From contig CBFHOK010000001.1 in NCBI GenBank assembly GCA_965657575.1, positions 62,001 through 126,000 of the forward strand: a stretch of 64,000 bases of DNA, given 5' to 3'. The notes under the pieces were generated by a model. The model ran no database searches. It worked only from the letters and a program-made list of their open reading frames with translations, and was not told the DNA's origin. The position numbers and the translations under genes are program-made. Position 1 is the stretch's first letter, and each line of letters begins with the position of its first letter. Of this stretch, positions 51,942 through 61,723 are shown one piece after another. This stretch comes from CAJXVY01 sp965657575 (GTDB lineage Bacteria; Actinomycetota; Actinomycetes; Actinomycetales; Microbacteriaceae).

Positions 51942-53231
51942 ATGCTATTTACAGAGAAGTTAACAAACTGGTGGTACAACCCAGACGATGTTTATTTATC
52001 TCTTTACGCATCCCTCTCAAACAGTTTTTATTTCGATCGCTCAAATAACGCTGAAGCCTATTCAATTATCGGTTCTGGTGAGGTCTTCGAATTTTCTTCT
52101 TTCGACGAACTTCAATTCGAGCAATCTGACGATGGTGCAGACCTTCCGTTCAGCTTCCGACCAGGGGTGGTTGTCGCGCTGAACTATGAAATGGGCCTTG
52201 CCCACATGGGAATAGGTTCTGGAGGTGTTTCGAAGGGCATAAAGGTTGATCGTGCGATGGTTTTTGGTCATCAAGAAAGAGCCTGCTGGTTGGTTGGAAG
52301 TTTTTCAACCCAGAATGATTTCGATAACTGGAAGCACTCGGTGTTTTTGCGAATTGCTCTAACTGGCGGAGAATCTCTCAACTTGACTGGGGAGGTAAGC
52401 GCCAAACTTCGATCTTTGAATTCCGAACAGAGCTACCTGAGGGCAGTTGAGGAGTGCAGGAACCAGATTGAAAAGGGGCAGAGTTATCAACTGTGCTTGA
52501 CCACTTCGTTGACTGGAACAATTAATGCCGATCCGAAAGAAGTCTTTTATCACCTAAAGAAAAGGCACCCAGCACCCTTTGCATCCATAATCGATTTCGG
52601 TGACACTCAACTCGTTTCTATTTCTCCAGAGTTGTTCTGCTCAATAAATAAAGGAGTTATCAGGTCTTCTCCAATAAAAGGCACCCGACCGCGAAGCGAT
52701 AATGAAAAACGGGATAGAGAAATCAGCCAAGAGCTTTTATCGAATGAGAAAGAGCGTGCCGAAAACCTGATGATTGTTGATCTGGTTAGAAATGATTTGA
52801 CGAAAGTCAGTGAGCTAGATTCGGTGGTTACCGAGAAGCTATTTGAACTTCAAAGTTTTAGCAGTGTGCATCAACTTGTTTCAACCGTTTCAGCCAAGCT
52901 GCACGAGGACTATTCAGTCACCCAAGCAATACAAAGTCTTTTCCCTGCAGGTTCGATGACCGGAGCACCGAAGCACTCAGCGGTGAGTTTTTTGAAAGAC
53001 CTGGAGGTAACCGAAAGAGGTTTTTACTCCGGCGCTTTTGGCTGGATAGGTGGCAACGGAGATAGCGAGCTGGCAATGACCATTCGCAGCATTATTGTCT
53101 CTGAAGATCGGTGCTCAATTGGAGTTGGTGGAGGTATCACCTGGGGGAGTGACCCAAAATCGGAGTATTTGGAGATGCAATTGAAAGCAAAAGCTCTGGT
53201 TGAGACCATTCGAGGTGATGTAACTTGGTAA
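51942..53231 (+). CDS. pabB: Aminodeoxychorismate synthase component I
   Basis: PabB aminates chorismate for folate synthesis. From the ATG at 51942 the product has 429 residues; a TTG at 51936 is possible. The chorismate-binding domain occupies about 165-425. It contains PIKGTRPR, where the lysine marks PabB rather than anthranilate synthase, LLSNEKERAENLMIVDLVRND, and FPAGSMTGAPK. No PabA glutaminase lies nearby and none is fused. Overlapping divergent -10 boxes (51915-51921) serve pabB and pabC. folC in this window acts later in the same pathway. Confidence 0.87.
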   Translation: MLFTEKLTNWWYNPDDVYLSLYASLSNSFYFDRSNNAEAYSIIGSGEVFEFSSFDELQFEQSDDGADLPFSFRPGVVVALNYEMGLAHMGIGSGGVSKGIKVDRAMVFGHQERACWLVGSFSTQNDFDNWKHSVFLRIALTGGESLNLTGEVSAKLRSLNSEQSYLRAVEECRNQIEKGQSYQLCLTTSLTGTINADPKEVFYHLKKRHPAPFASIIDFGDTQLVSISPELFCSINKGVIRSSPIKGTRPRSDNEKRDREISQELLSNEKERAENLMIVDLVRNDLTKVSELDSVVTEKLFELQSFSSVHQLVSTVSAKLHEDYSVTQAIQSLFPAGSMTGAPKHSAVSFLKDLEVTERGFYSGAFGWIGGNGDSELAMTIRSIIVSEDRCSIGVGGGITWGSDPKSEYLEMQLKAKALVETIRGDVTW

Positions 53232-53257
53232 TCTTGTGTTGAACGGCAGAGGTTAGA

Positions 53258-55723
53258 TTGACCGAATCAGAATACGATTTTCAGAATATACAGGCTAAGT
53301 GGTTGCCCTATTGGCAACAGACTCAACCCTTCGACAGCTCCAAAAGCGATGATGCGCGTCCAAAGAAGTATGTATTGGACATGTTTCCCTATCCCAGTGG
53401 TGATCTTCACATGGGTCACGCTGAGGCCTATGCGCTTGGTGATGTGGTCAGCAGATACTGGGTTCAAAGAGGCTTCAATGTCTTGCACCCAATAGGTTGG
53501 GACGCTTTTGGTCTACCAGCTGAGAACGCTGCCATCAAAAGAGGTCTGGATCCACGTCAGTGGACTTATGACAACATCGATCAGCAGCGCAGTTCAATGG
53601 AAAACTATGCCTGCAGTTTTGATTGGAACAGAGTTCTAAGAACCTGTGACCCGATTTATTACAGATGGAACCAGTGGCTGTTCTTGGAGTTTTATAAAAA
53701 GGGACTGGCGTACCGTAAGAATTCGAATGTGAACTGGTGCCCTTCCTGCCAGACCGTTTTGGCAAATGAGCAGGTGGTTGCTGGGCTGTGTGAGCGTTGC
53801 GATACAGAAGTCACCAAAAAGGCTCTCACCCAGTGGTATTTCAAGGTCACCGACTATGCGGATAGATTGCTCGATGACTTAGACACCCTTGAAGGCAATT
53901 GGCCATCGAAGGTTCTTACCATGCAGCGAAACTGGATTGGTCGAAGCTATGGTGCGAATGTAAAGTTCGTTGTCGAAGACAGGGAAGAGCCGATCGAGGT
54001 CTTCACGACCAGACCTGACACTTTATACGGTGCAACGTTTATGGTCGTTGCCGCTGATAGCGAGTTGGCAGCTGAGCTTGCTGAAAAAGCAGATGATGAC
54101 ACCAAAAAGCAATTTGCTGAATATGTTGAGACCGTAAAGAAAACCAGTGATATCGACAGACTCTCCACCGACAGGGAGAAGTCTGGTGTTTTCTTGGGTA
54201 GGCATGCAATAAACCCGCTGAACGGGGAACGTTTGCCGATGTGGGCAAGTGATTATGTGCTCGCAGACTACGGAACAGGTGCCATCATGGCTGTTCCTGC
54301 CCATGATGAGCGCGACATGGAATTTGCTGTCAAGTTTGATTTGCCAATCCGCACGGTTGTTGACACAGGTGATGAAAATCCAGAAGTTTCGAAGGTTGCA
54401 ACCGCAGGGGATGGAACACTAATCAACTCTGGTCCGCTTGATGGGCTTAGCAAGGCAGATGCAATTTCAAGGGCAATTGAAATTTTGCATCAGCGCGGAA
54501 CAGGCGAGAAAACCAAAACCTTTAGGTTGCGCGATTGGTTGATTTCAAGACAACGTTACTGGGGAACACCAATCCCAATCATTCACTGCGATAGTTGTGG
54601 TGAAGTTCCGGTTGAACAAGATCAGCTGCCAGTCGAACTTCCTGACAGCAATGGTCTAGATCTCGCCCCCAAGGGGACTTCCCCCCTGGGTGGAGCTGAA
54701 GACTGGGTTAATGTCAGTTGCCCTAAATGTCAGGGACCTGCAAAACGTGACACCGACACAATGGACACCTTCGTTGATTCCTCATGGTATTTCCTAAGAT
54801 TTTTCTCACCACAAAGCGAAGAGTTTGCCTTCGACCCAGAGGGCGTAAAGCAATGGGGTGCAGTTGATCAGTATGTGGGTGGCGTAACCCATGCGATTTT
54901 GCACCTGCTCTACGCACGCTTTTTCACAAAGGTGCTTTTCGATTTGGGAATGCTTGATTTTGAAGAGCCGTTCAAGCGGTTATTGAACCAGGGCATGGTG
55001 CTGATGGATGGTTCGGCTATGAGTAAATCAAGGGGGAACCTCGTCAAGCTCGGGGATCAGCTGGACGAGCACGGCGTAGATGCAATCCGAATCACCATGA
55101 GTTTTGCTGGCCCCCCAGAAGATGACATCGACTGGAAAGACGTCTCCCCACAAGCCTCAGCCAAGTTTTTGGCCAGAGCTTGGAGGATTGCCAAGGATGT
55201 TTCCGAGGCGGAGCAGTCAGGTGAAGCCGATAGGCAGGTGAGGGTTGCCACTCACAGCTTCTTGAATGACTTCGGGGCAAACATTGAAAACTTTAAATTC
55301 AATGTCGCGGTTGCAAAAACCATGGAGTTGGTCAACGCACTCAGAAAAGCTATTGATTCTGGTTGTGGAGCTACAAACCCTGCCGTTCGTGAGGGTGCTG
55401 AAGAATTAGCAAAGGGACTTAGTCTGTTTGCTCCTTATGTTGCTGAGGATATGTGGCATATCTTGGGTTATGACACCCCAGTTGCGCATGCAGGTTTTGG
55501 GGAAGTTGAAAAAGATCTACTTGTGCAAGACAGTGTTGTTGCTGTTGCCCAGGTAAATGGCAAGCTAAGAGACAAGTTTGAGGTTTCCGTTGACATTAGT
55601 GACGCAGATTTAGAGCAACTAGCAATGGATAGCGAGAATGTGAAAAGGGCGATTGCTGATGGAGAGATTGTGAAGGTGATTGTGAAAGCCCCGAAGCTTG
55701 TCAACATTGCCGTCAAAAGCTAA
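53258..55723 (+). CDS. leuS: Leucyl-tRNA synthetase
   Basis: This class Ia synthetase charges tRNA-Leu. The 821-residue product has HIGH as HMGH in YPSGDLHMGHAEAYALGDV (about residue 50) and KMSKS as AMSKSRGN (about 588). The CP1 editing domain (about 220-400) includes TRPDTLYGATF, with the expected threonine-rich region. Two zinc-type Cys clusters (NWCPSCQ...CERC and HCDSCG...CPKC) are present. The start is TTG with AGAGG upstream. No other operon partner is obvious. Confidence 0.96.
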   Translation: MTESEYDFQNIQAKWLPYWQQTQPFDSSKSDDARPKKYVLDMFPYPSGDLHMGHAEAYALGDVVSRYWVQRGFNVLHPIGWDAFGLPAENAAIKRGLDPRQWTYDNIDQQRSSMENYACSFDWNRVLRTCDPIYYRWNQWLFLEFYKKGLAYRKNSNVNWCPSCQTVLANEQVVAGLCERCDTEVTKKALTQWYFKVTDYADRLLDDLDTLEGNWPSKVLTMQRNWIGRSYGANVKFVVEDREEPIEVFTTRPDTLYGATFMVVAADSELAAELAEKADDDTKKQFAEYVETVKKTSDIDRLSTDREKSGVFLGRHAINPLNGERLPMWASDYVLADYGTGAIMAVPAHDERDMEFAVKFDLPIRTVVDTGDENPEVSKVATAGDGTLINSGPLDGLSKADAISRAIEILHQRGTGEKTKTFRLRDWLISRQRYWGTPIPIIHCDSCGEVPVEQDQLPVELPDSNGLDLAPKGTSPLGGAEDWVNVSCPKCQGPAKRDTDTMDTFVDSSWYFLRFFSPQSEEFAFDPEGVKQWGAVDQYVGGVTHAILHLLYARFFTKVLFDLGMLDFEEPFKRLLNQGMVLMDGSAMSKSRGNLVKLGDQLDEHGVDAIRITMSFAGPPEDDIDWKDVSPQASAKFLARAWRIAKDVSEAEQSGEADRQVRVATHSFLNDFGANIENFKFNVAVAKTMELVNALRKAIDSGCGATNPAVREGAEELAKGLSLFAPYVAEDMWHILGYDTPVAHAGFGEVEKDLLVQDSVVAVAQVNGKLRDKFEVSVDISDADLEQLAMDSENVKRAIADGEIVKVIVKAPKLVNIAVKS

Positions 55724-55785
55724 CTCTTTCCACATTTCCAACGCCTAGCTAAATTTCGTAGGCAAAAGACTTTAGTTTTGCATGC

Positions 55786-56346
55786 ATGGAAATCCTTGAT
55801 CGGATAAAGACGCTTGCGCAATCTGTCAACAAAGTGACCATTGTCAGTGTCGTTGCCGGAATAGCGCTCTTGGTTTGGCTTTTATGGCCACGGGTTGAAC
55901 CTGAAGATATTTCCTTTGAGGAATCAGGGACTCGCGTGATGAGGCAGTCTGAAATAAGCATTCACGTTGTTGGAGAGGTTCTCAGTCCCGGGCTTTATCA
56001 ACTTCCGATAGGCAGTCGAGTTAGCGATTTAGTAGAGATGGCTGGCGGGGTTAGTGAAAACGCAAGTATGTCCAGTGTGAACCTTGCGAGGATTCTGGTC
56101 GATGGAGAACAGGTGATTGTCAAAAGCTCGGTTGAATTTCAGCAAGAGCTGGATTCGAAAATTAGCATCAATGACGCGAGCGCGGATCAACTGGATGAAA
56201 TACCCGGAGTCGGACCTTCTATTGCTTCGAAGATAATTGATCACCGTGAGAAAAATGGTCCGTTTAGCTCTTTGCGGCAACTTACGGAAGTCAGCGGTAT
56301 CGGGCCCAAAATGTTTGAAAATATAAAAGATCTGATTCGACTTTGA
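55786..56346 (+). CDS. comEA: Competence protein ComEA
   Basis: ComEA binds incoming DNA at the outer face of the membrane during natural transformation. The 186-residue product has an N-terminal membrane helix (about 17-35), an SLBB domain (about 58-112, HVVGEVLSPGLYQLPIG) and a C-terminal double helix-hairpin-helix (about 125-186, INDASADQLDEIPGVGPSIA). TAGTTT lies 7 bases before the ATG and there is no Shine-Dalgarno, so it is probably leaderless. comEC overlaps its stop (TTGA). Confidence 0.93.
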   Translation: MEILDRIKTLAQSVNKVTIVSVVAGIALLVWLLWPRVEPEDISFEESGTRVMRQSEISIHVVGEVLSPGLYQLPIGSRVSDLVEMAGGVSENASMSSVNLARILVDGEQVIVKSSVEFQQELDSKISINDASADQLDEIPGVGPSIASKIIDHREKNGPFSSLRQLTEVSGIGPKMFENIKDLIRL

Positions 56347-58565
56347 TTGTTTTGGCAGGCGGACTCTGGCTAGCCAGATTGGTTGAAATTCTAATCGCCC
56401 CGCTGTTTGGGGTTCTGGCTTTGTTGATTGTTTTGCTAGCGGTCTGGATGCAGGAGAATAGGCTTCTTCGCTTTGCTTTGGTTTCTGTGGTCGTGGCACT
56501 AGCAATCTCAGCTATCCAAATTTGGAGCGTTGAACAGAGCTCTGAAAGCAAAGCTATTCAGAATCAACTGTCACTCGAAGGCCAATTCACCGTTCAAAGC
56601 GATAGCGCGGCATTTGGATCCGGCTATAGAACCTGGATTGAATTCTCCGCCAATGATTTCAGCCCAACCATCGGTTCACTGATTGATGATGAGGGGGGTT
56701 ATAAATGGGGCGAAAGTTACTCAGCAACTCTTTCCTTGGAACCAAACTGGATGAACGGACGAGGGCATTTCATTGCCAACGCGAGCTCACCTCCAGTTTT
56801 GATTGACAATCCTGGCTTCATCGAATCAATTATTGGTCAGATACGAGCTAGTTTTCTAGCCTCACTTGATGGTGTGAGCGCTGATAGCAAGGGATTGGTT
56901 GCAGGTCTTGCAGTTGGTGAGCGAACTTTATTGTCTGAGGAGACCAGTGAGAACATGCGCAGGGTTGCTCTGACCCACCTAGTTGCGGTTTCAGGAGCTA
57001 ATTGCGCAATTGTGTTGGCAAGCGTTTATTTCGGCCTTGGTCTTCTGAGGGCGCCAAGAAGGATGCGCTTTATTGCAGCCCTTGCTTCCCTGGTTATCTA
57101 TGTTCTAGTTGTTGGCTTCGAGCCAAGTGTTTTGCGAGCGGGTTTTATGGCGGCAACGGTGATTTTGGCTATGTGGTTGGGTAGAGGAGTCGCGCCCTTG
57201 AGAGCGCTTGCTCTATCAATGCTGGTGCTTTTGACATTTGACCCCTGGTTGGCAACCGATTTCGCCTTCGCGCTCAGTGTTTTTTCAACACTTGGCATAT
57301 TGGTTTTGGCTCCTGCAATTTATGAGCGACTCTCGATGGTGCCAAAACCGCTGGCGGTTGGTTTGGCCGTGAGTTTCTCGGCGCAGCTCTATTGCATTCC
57401 GGTAATGCTTATGTTGCAACCCGAATTACCTCTTTTGGGTGTACTGGCAAACATCTTGGCTGAGCCAATGGTTGCACCAGTAACAGTGTTAGGTATAACA
57501 GCGGTGTTTTTATCACCGTTTTTGCCTGCGGTTAGTTCGCTTTTGAGCTTTATTGCAAGCTTGGGAACCTGGTGGATTGCTTTGGTGGCAAATCGCCTAG
57601 GTTCCCTTCCGCAGGCTACTCTTCCTTGGCCTAATGACTTTCTCGGGCTTTCTCTGGCGGTTTTGATGGCGCTGACTATCACCTTGAGTGTGCTGTCTCG
57701 GCGTCATCGAATGCTTGGGCTTTCAACAACCTCAATTATGGTTCTGGGTTCAGTATTTGGTTACGCCGAGAATCAGCTACGAATTCAGCAATTCGCCAGT
57801 CAGTCGCCGGAGATTGTGAACTGCGATGTTGGTCAGGGGGATGCATTGTTGATTCGCTCGCAAGGGCAAACGATGTTGATAGATGTTGGTCGCGATGCAG
57901 CCTTGATATCAAAGTGTCTTCAAGATAACGAGGTCTCCAGAATCGATTTGCTGGTGCTTAGTCATTACGACTATGACCATGTTGGCGGAATAGAGGGTTT
58001 AGAGAGTATTGAGATCGAAAAGGTATTGGTTTCAGGTTTCGATGACACTCGTGATGCGGTGAGGATGGTTGATGACTTTTTAGCACAGGGTTCCACCGTG
58101 GTGGCTGCTGGCTACCGGGGTATGACTGGTGATTTCGGATCTGGGTTTTGGGAGATTGTGTCACCAACAGCAAACGCTGCAGGGGCACTAAACGCCAACG
58201 ACGCCTCGCTTGTTATGTTGCTAACGCTTCCAAACATGCAAGTGCTGGCACTTGGGGACATCGGCGAGGACATTCAGGAAAGGATTCTGAATCAGGGTCT
58301 TATCGGGCGGATCGACGAGCGGAAACCGCTAATACTAAAGGTAAGTCATCATGGTTCCGCCGATCAAAGTCTCGCCCTTCATCAAAACCTAGCCCCTGAG
58401 GTTTCAATCATTTCAGTTGGCGAGAATAGCTATGGTCACCCAGATCCGCGACTAATCTCACAACTACGCTCGCTCGGATCGAAGGTTTTGAGGACGGATC
58501 AGAGTGGAATGATAGGCATTCAGAGCGAGCCTGAGCTGGAAGTTTTTGCCACGGGTAAACTTTGA
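56343..58565 (+). CDS. comEC: DNA internalisation channel ComEC
   Basis: ComEC is the transmembrane channel for uptake of transforming DNA. The 740-residue product has two or three N-terminal helices and an OB-like DUF4131 region. The Competence domain with many helices (about 175-460) includes GLAVGERTLLSEE and THLVAVSGANCAI. The C-terminal metallo-beta-lactamase domain has VNCDVGQGDALLI, SHYDYDHVGG near residue 539 and VSHHGSADQS, so the metal ligands are intact. The TTG start overlaps comEA. holA follows with a one-base overlap. Confidence 0.93.
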   Translation: MIVLAGGLWLARLVEILIAPLFGVLALLIVLLAVWMQENRLLRFALVSVVVALAISAIQIWSVEQSSESKAIQNQLSLEGQFTVQSDSAAFGSGYRTWIEFSANDFSPTIGSLIDDEGGYKWGESYSATLSLEPNWMNGRGHFIANASSPPVLIDNPGFIESIIGQIRASFLASLDGVSADSKGLVAGLAVGERTLLSEETSENMRRVALTHLVAVSGANCAIVLASVYFGLGLLRAPRRMRFIAALASLVIYVLVVGFEPSVLRAGFMAATVILAMWLGRGVAPLRALALSMLVLLTFDPWLATDFAFALSVFSTLGILVLAPAIYERLSMVPKPLAVGLAVSFSAQLYCIPVMLMLQPELPLLGVLANILAEPMVAPVTVLGITAVFLSPFLPAVSSLLSFIASLGTWWIALVANRLGSLPQATLPWPNDFLGLSLAVLMALTITLSVLSRRHRMLGLSTTSIMVLGSVFGYAENQLRIQQFASQSPEIVNCDVGQGDALLIRSQGQTMLIDVGRDAALISKCLQDNEVSRIDLLVLSHYDYDHVGGIEGLESIEIEKVLVSGFDDTRDAVRMVDDFLAQGSTVVAAGYRGMTGDFGSGFWEIVSPTANAAGALNANDASLVMLLTLPNMQVLALGDIGEDIQERILNQGLIGRIDERKPLILKVSHHGSADQSLALHQNLAPEVSIISVGENSYGHPDPRLISQLRSLGSKVLRTDQSGMIGIQSEPELEVFATGKL

Positions 58566-59509
58566 TGGTGGCTAAGGTGAGTTTTAGAAATGCAAGCGTG
58601 CAGCCGTTGACGCTTCTTATTGGGGCCAACGACTATCTTGCTGCTCGTGGTTTCGGAGTTATCCGTTCTGCGGTGCATGAAAAGTTTCCAGAAACTGAGC
58701 AGCACACCATCGAGGAAAGCTACCAGGCTGGTCAACTCATGAGTCTTGCAAGTCCATCCCTGTTTAGCGAGCCAAGAATCATCTACATCCAATCACCTAA
58801 CCAACAATTGCTGGATGACCTAAAAAGGTTTATTGATGATCCCGCGGATATGACCTTCGTCGCCATCAGAATTCAGGGACAGTCTTCTGTGAACAAAGAG
58901 CTGATGAAATTACAAGCACAACAAATTGATTGTGATGATCTCAAGAGAGAGCCAGACCGGCAAGCGTTCTTGCAAGCCGAGATAAGGCAACACGGGAAGT
59001 CAATGGCGGCTGATGCGCAGAGGTTACTTTTGCAAACATTTGGTGGCGACTTGGCTGAGCTGGCAGCGGCCTGCTCTCAGCTTGCGCAAACTGACAGGGA
59101 TGAGATTGACTTTGAGCAAGTCGACTCACTTTTCGGTGGTCGTGAACAAACAACCGCCTTCAAAGTTGTTGATGCCGCCTTTGCAGGTGATCTTTCTTCG
59201 GCGCTTAGGTTACTCAGAAATGCAAGAGATACAGGCATCGATCCAGTGCCGTTAGTCGCCACGATCGCCATGAGGGCCAGACAGCTTGCAAAACTAATAT
59301 CTTCACCATCTGCTCCAGCCTCGGATATTGGTGTCGCAGACTGGCAGCTTCGGAAGCTTAGAAATGAGTTGGCTGGATGGAGCGAGGGCGGATTGGAGTC
59401 TTTGATAAGACTTATCGCGCATACCGATGAAATGGTAAAGGGTGGCTCTCGCCACCCTGATTACGACCTTGAAAGACTGCTGATAGCAGTCAGTGAAAAA
59501 ACTAGCTGA
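58565..59509 (+). CDS. holA: DNA polymerase III subunit delta
   Basis: HolA is the clamp-loader delta subunit that opens the beta clamp. The 314-residue product has LTLLIGANDYLA at the N-terminus, a degenerate AAA+ fold, TFGGDLAELAAACSQLA and FKVVDAAFAGDLSSALRLL in the middle, and a C-terminal helical collar domain. The ATG at 58565 overlaps the comEC stop (TGATG); a TTG one codon earlier is possible. The comEC-holA-rpsT neighbourhood is conserved across many bacteria. The 3' end overlaps rpsT by eight bases. Confidence 0.92.
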   Translation: MVAKVSFRNASVQPLTLLIGANDYLAARGFGVIRSAVHEKFPETEQHTIEESYQAGQLMSLASPSLFSEPRIIYIQSPNQQLLDDLKRFIDDPADMTFVAIRIQGQSSVNKELMKLQAQQIDCDDLKREPDRQAFLQAEIRQHGKSMAADAQRLLLQTFGGDLAELAAACSQLAQTDRDEIDFEQVDSLFGGREQTTAFKVVDAAFAGDLSSALRLLRNARDTGIDPVPLVATIAMRARQLAKLISSPSAPASDIGVADWQLRKLRNELAGWSEGGLESLIRLIAHTDEMVKGGSRHPDYDLERLLIAVSEKTS

Positions 59510-59765
59510 GCTTTGCAAGCTTTGTTGCGATTGCGCTTTTTTTGTTAGCAGCCTGGTTTTTGTGAATAACACCTTTGCTAACAGCTTTGTCTAGCTTCTT
59601 TGAAGCAAGCTTTACGGTTTCTTCGGCACGAGCCTTGTCACCTGCTGTGATGGCTTCTCTGGCCGCACGGATAGCTGTCTTCATTTCGCTACGCACTGCA
59701 TTGTTGCGCTCCTGAGCCTTGCGGTTGGTTCCGATGCGCTTGATCTTTGACTTAATGTTTGCCAT
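59502..59765 (-). CDS. rpsT: 30S ribosomal protein S20
   Basis: S20 is a primary 16S rRNA-binding protein. The 87-residue product begins MANIKSKIKRIGTNRKAQERN and is rich in Lys, Ala and Arg with long helices, typical of S20. A TAGATT -10 box lies about 13 bases before the ATG, giving a very short leader. It is convergent with holA, overlapping at the stop codons, and divergent from lepA. Confidence 0.96.
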   Translation of the reverse strand: MANIKSKIKRIGTNRKAQERNNAVRSEMKTAIRAAREAITAGDKARAEETVKLASKKLDKAVSKGVIHKNQAANKKSAIATKLAKLS

Positions 59766-59900
59766 TAGTAACTTTCTAAATCTATGTCTGCTTTGGACAA
59801 AGCTAAAGACTACCAGCTAATGGAATGCAAACTCAAGAGATATGAGTTAACTATGCGAGAATATAGTTTCTAAACATTCACAGACAGGTTGATGATTTAA

Positions 59901-61721
59901 GTGGACTCTCCCGCACCCAACATGCGCAATTTCTGCATCATTGCCCACATCGACCACGGCAAATCAACCCTTGCGGACCGAATGCTGCAGCTAACCGGAA
60001 TAGTAAATGACCGCCAAATGCGTGATCAATATTTGGATCGAATGGACCTTGAGCGTGAACGAGGAATCACGATCAAAAGCCAAGCTGTCAGATTGCCTTG
60101 GAAAATAGGCGAGCAAGATTATGTGTTGAACATGATTGACACCCCGGGTCACGTTGATTTTAGTTACGAGGTTTCTAGGTCTCTGGCAGCTTGTGAGGGG
60201 GCAGTCTTGCTAGTTGATGCAGCTCAGGGAATCGAAGCGCAAACCCTTGCAAACCTCTATCTGGCAATGGAAAACGACTTGGAAATCATCCCTGTTTTGA
60301 ACAAAATAGATCTCCCCGCTGCCCAACCAGAAAAATATGCCGAAGAGCTGGCAGGGCTAATTGGTTGCGGTGTTGACGATATTCTGCAGGTTTCAGGAAA
60401 AACCGGTCAGGGAGTTCCTGAACTACTGGACAGGTTGGTCAGAGACATACCTGCTCCCACTGGAGTGTTAGACGCTGCCCCCAGAGCAATGATTTTTGAC
60501 AGTGTTTACGATGCATACCGAGGCGTGATTACCTACGTTCGCATGGTAGACGGAAGCATTTCATCGCGCGAAAAGATCAAGATGATGTCAACTGGCGCGG
60601 TTCACGAACTTTTGGAGATCGGTGTTAGCTCACCTGAGCCAACACCTTCCAAAACACTTTCTGCCGGTGAGGTTGGATATCTGATTACTGGGGTGAAGGA
60701 CGTTCGTCAATCAAAAGTCGGCGACACTGTCACCAGCAAGGACAACACCGCAAGTGAATCACTCAAGGGCTATGTTGAGCCAAAACCTATGGTTTTTAGC
60801 GGTATCTACCCTATCGATGGCGGGGATTACCCAGCCCTGAGGGAGGCTCTAGACAAGCTCAGGCTTAGTGACGCTGCACTGGTGTACGAACCAGAGACAT
60901 CGGTAGCTTTGGGGTTTGGCTTTAGGTGTGGGTTTTTGGGGCTTTTGCACCTTGAAATTATTACCGAGAGACTTGAGCGCGAGTTTGACCTGGGGTTGAT
61001 TGCCACCAGCCCCTCGGTGGTTTATCGGGTAACCATGGAAGATGGCTCCGAACACACTGTGACCAACCCCAGCGAGTTCCCAACGGGCAAAATCAAAGAG
61101 GTTTTGGAGCCAGTGGTAAACGCAACAATTTTGACCCCTAGGGACTATGTCGGAACAATCATGGAACTCTGTCAAACCAGACGGGGAAGCATGATTGATA
61201 TGCAGTATCTAAGTGAAGATCGTGTGCAGCTTCGATACAAGCTTCCACTTGCTGAGATTGTTTTTGACTTCTTCGACCAGCTAAAGAGCAAAACACAGGG
61301 CTATGCATCCCTGGATTACGAAGAGTCCGGCCTGCAGGCAAGCGATCTAGTAAAGGTCGATCTGCTATTGCAAGGCGATCAGGTCGATGCATTTAGTGCG
61401 ATTGTGCATAAAGACAAGGCTTATGCTCACGGCGTTTCAATTACCGCCAAGCTCAGAGAGTTGATACCGAGACAGCAGTTTGAAGTTCCAATTCAGGCAG
61501 CCGTTGGCTCAAGAATCATTGCCAGGGAATCCATCAGGGCTATGCGCAAAGACGTTTTGGCAAAGTGCTACGGAGGAGACATCACCAGAAAGCGCAAGCT
61601 GCTGGAGAAGCAAAAAGAGGGTAAGCGCCGAATGAAGATGGTTGGAAAAGTCGAGGTTCCGCAAGAGGCTTTCATTGCTGCCCTCAGCTCAGATGGCAGT
61701 AAAGCCGAAAAGAAAAAGTAG
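59901..61721 (+). CDS. lepA: Elongation factor 4 (LepA)
   Basis: LepA is a ribosomal GTPase linked to back-translocation and 30S maturation. The 606-residue product has G1 AHIDHGKSTL, DTPGHVDF, and NKIDLP, then EF-G-like domains II, III and V, and the LepA-specific C-terminal domain ending KLLEKQKEGKRRMK and VEVPQEAFIAAL. The start is GTG at 59901; TATAGT near 59860 may be the -10 box. hemW follows after two bases, and lepA-hemW-hrcA is the usual actinobacterial order. Confidence 0.96.
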   Translation: MDSPAPNMRNFCIIAHIDHGKSTLADRMLQLTGIVNDRQMRDQYLDRMDLERERGITIKSQAVRLPWKIGEQDYVLNMIDTPGHVDFSYEVSRSLAACEGAVLLVDAAQGIEAQTLANLYLAMENDLEIIPVLNKIDLPAAQPEKYAEELAGLIGCGVDDILQVSGKTGQGVPELLDRLVRDIPAPTGVLDAAPRAMIFDSVYDAYRGVITYVRMVDGSISSREKIKMMSTGAVHELLEIGVSSPEPTPSKTLSAGEVGYLITGVKDVRQSKVGDTVTSKDNTASESLKGYVEPKPMVFSGIYPIDGGDYPALREALDKLRLSDAALVYEPETSVALGFGFRCGFLGLLHLEIITERLEREFDLGLIATSPSVVYRVTMEDGSEHTVTNPSEFPTGKIKEVLEPVVNATILTPRDYVGTIMELCQTRRGSMIDMQYLSEDRVQLRYKLPLAEIVFDFFDQLKSKTQGYASLDYEESGLQASDLVKVDLLLQGDQVDAFSAIVHKDKAYAHGVSITAKLRELIPRQQFEVPIQAAVGSRIIARESIRAMRKDVLAKCYGGDITRKRKLLEKQKEGKRRMKMVGKVEVPQEAFIAALSSDGSKAEKKK

Positions 61722-61723
61722 TT

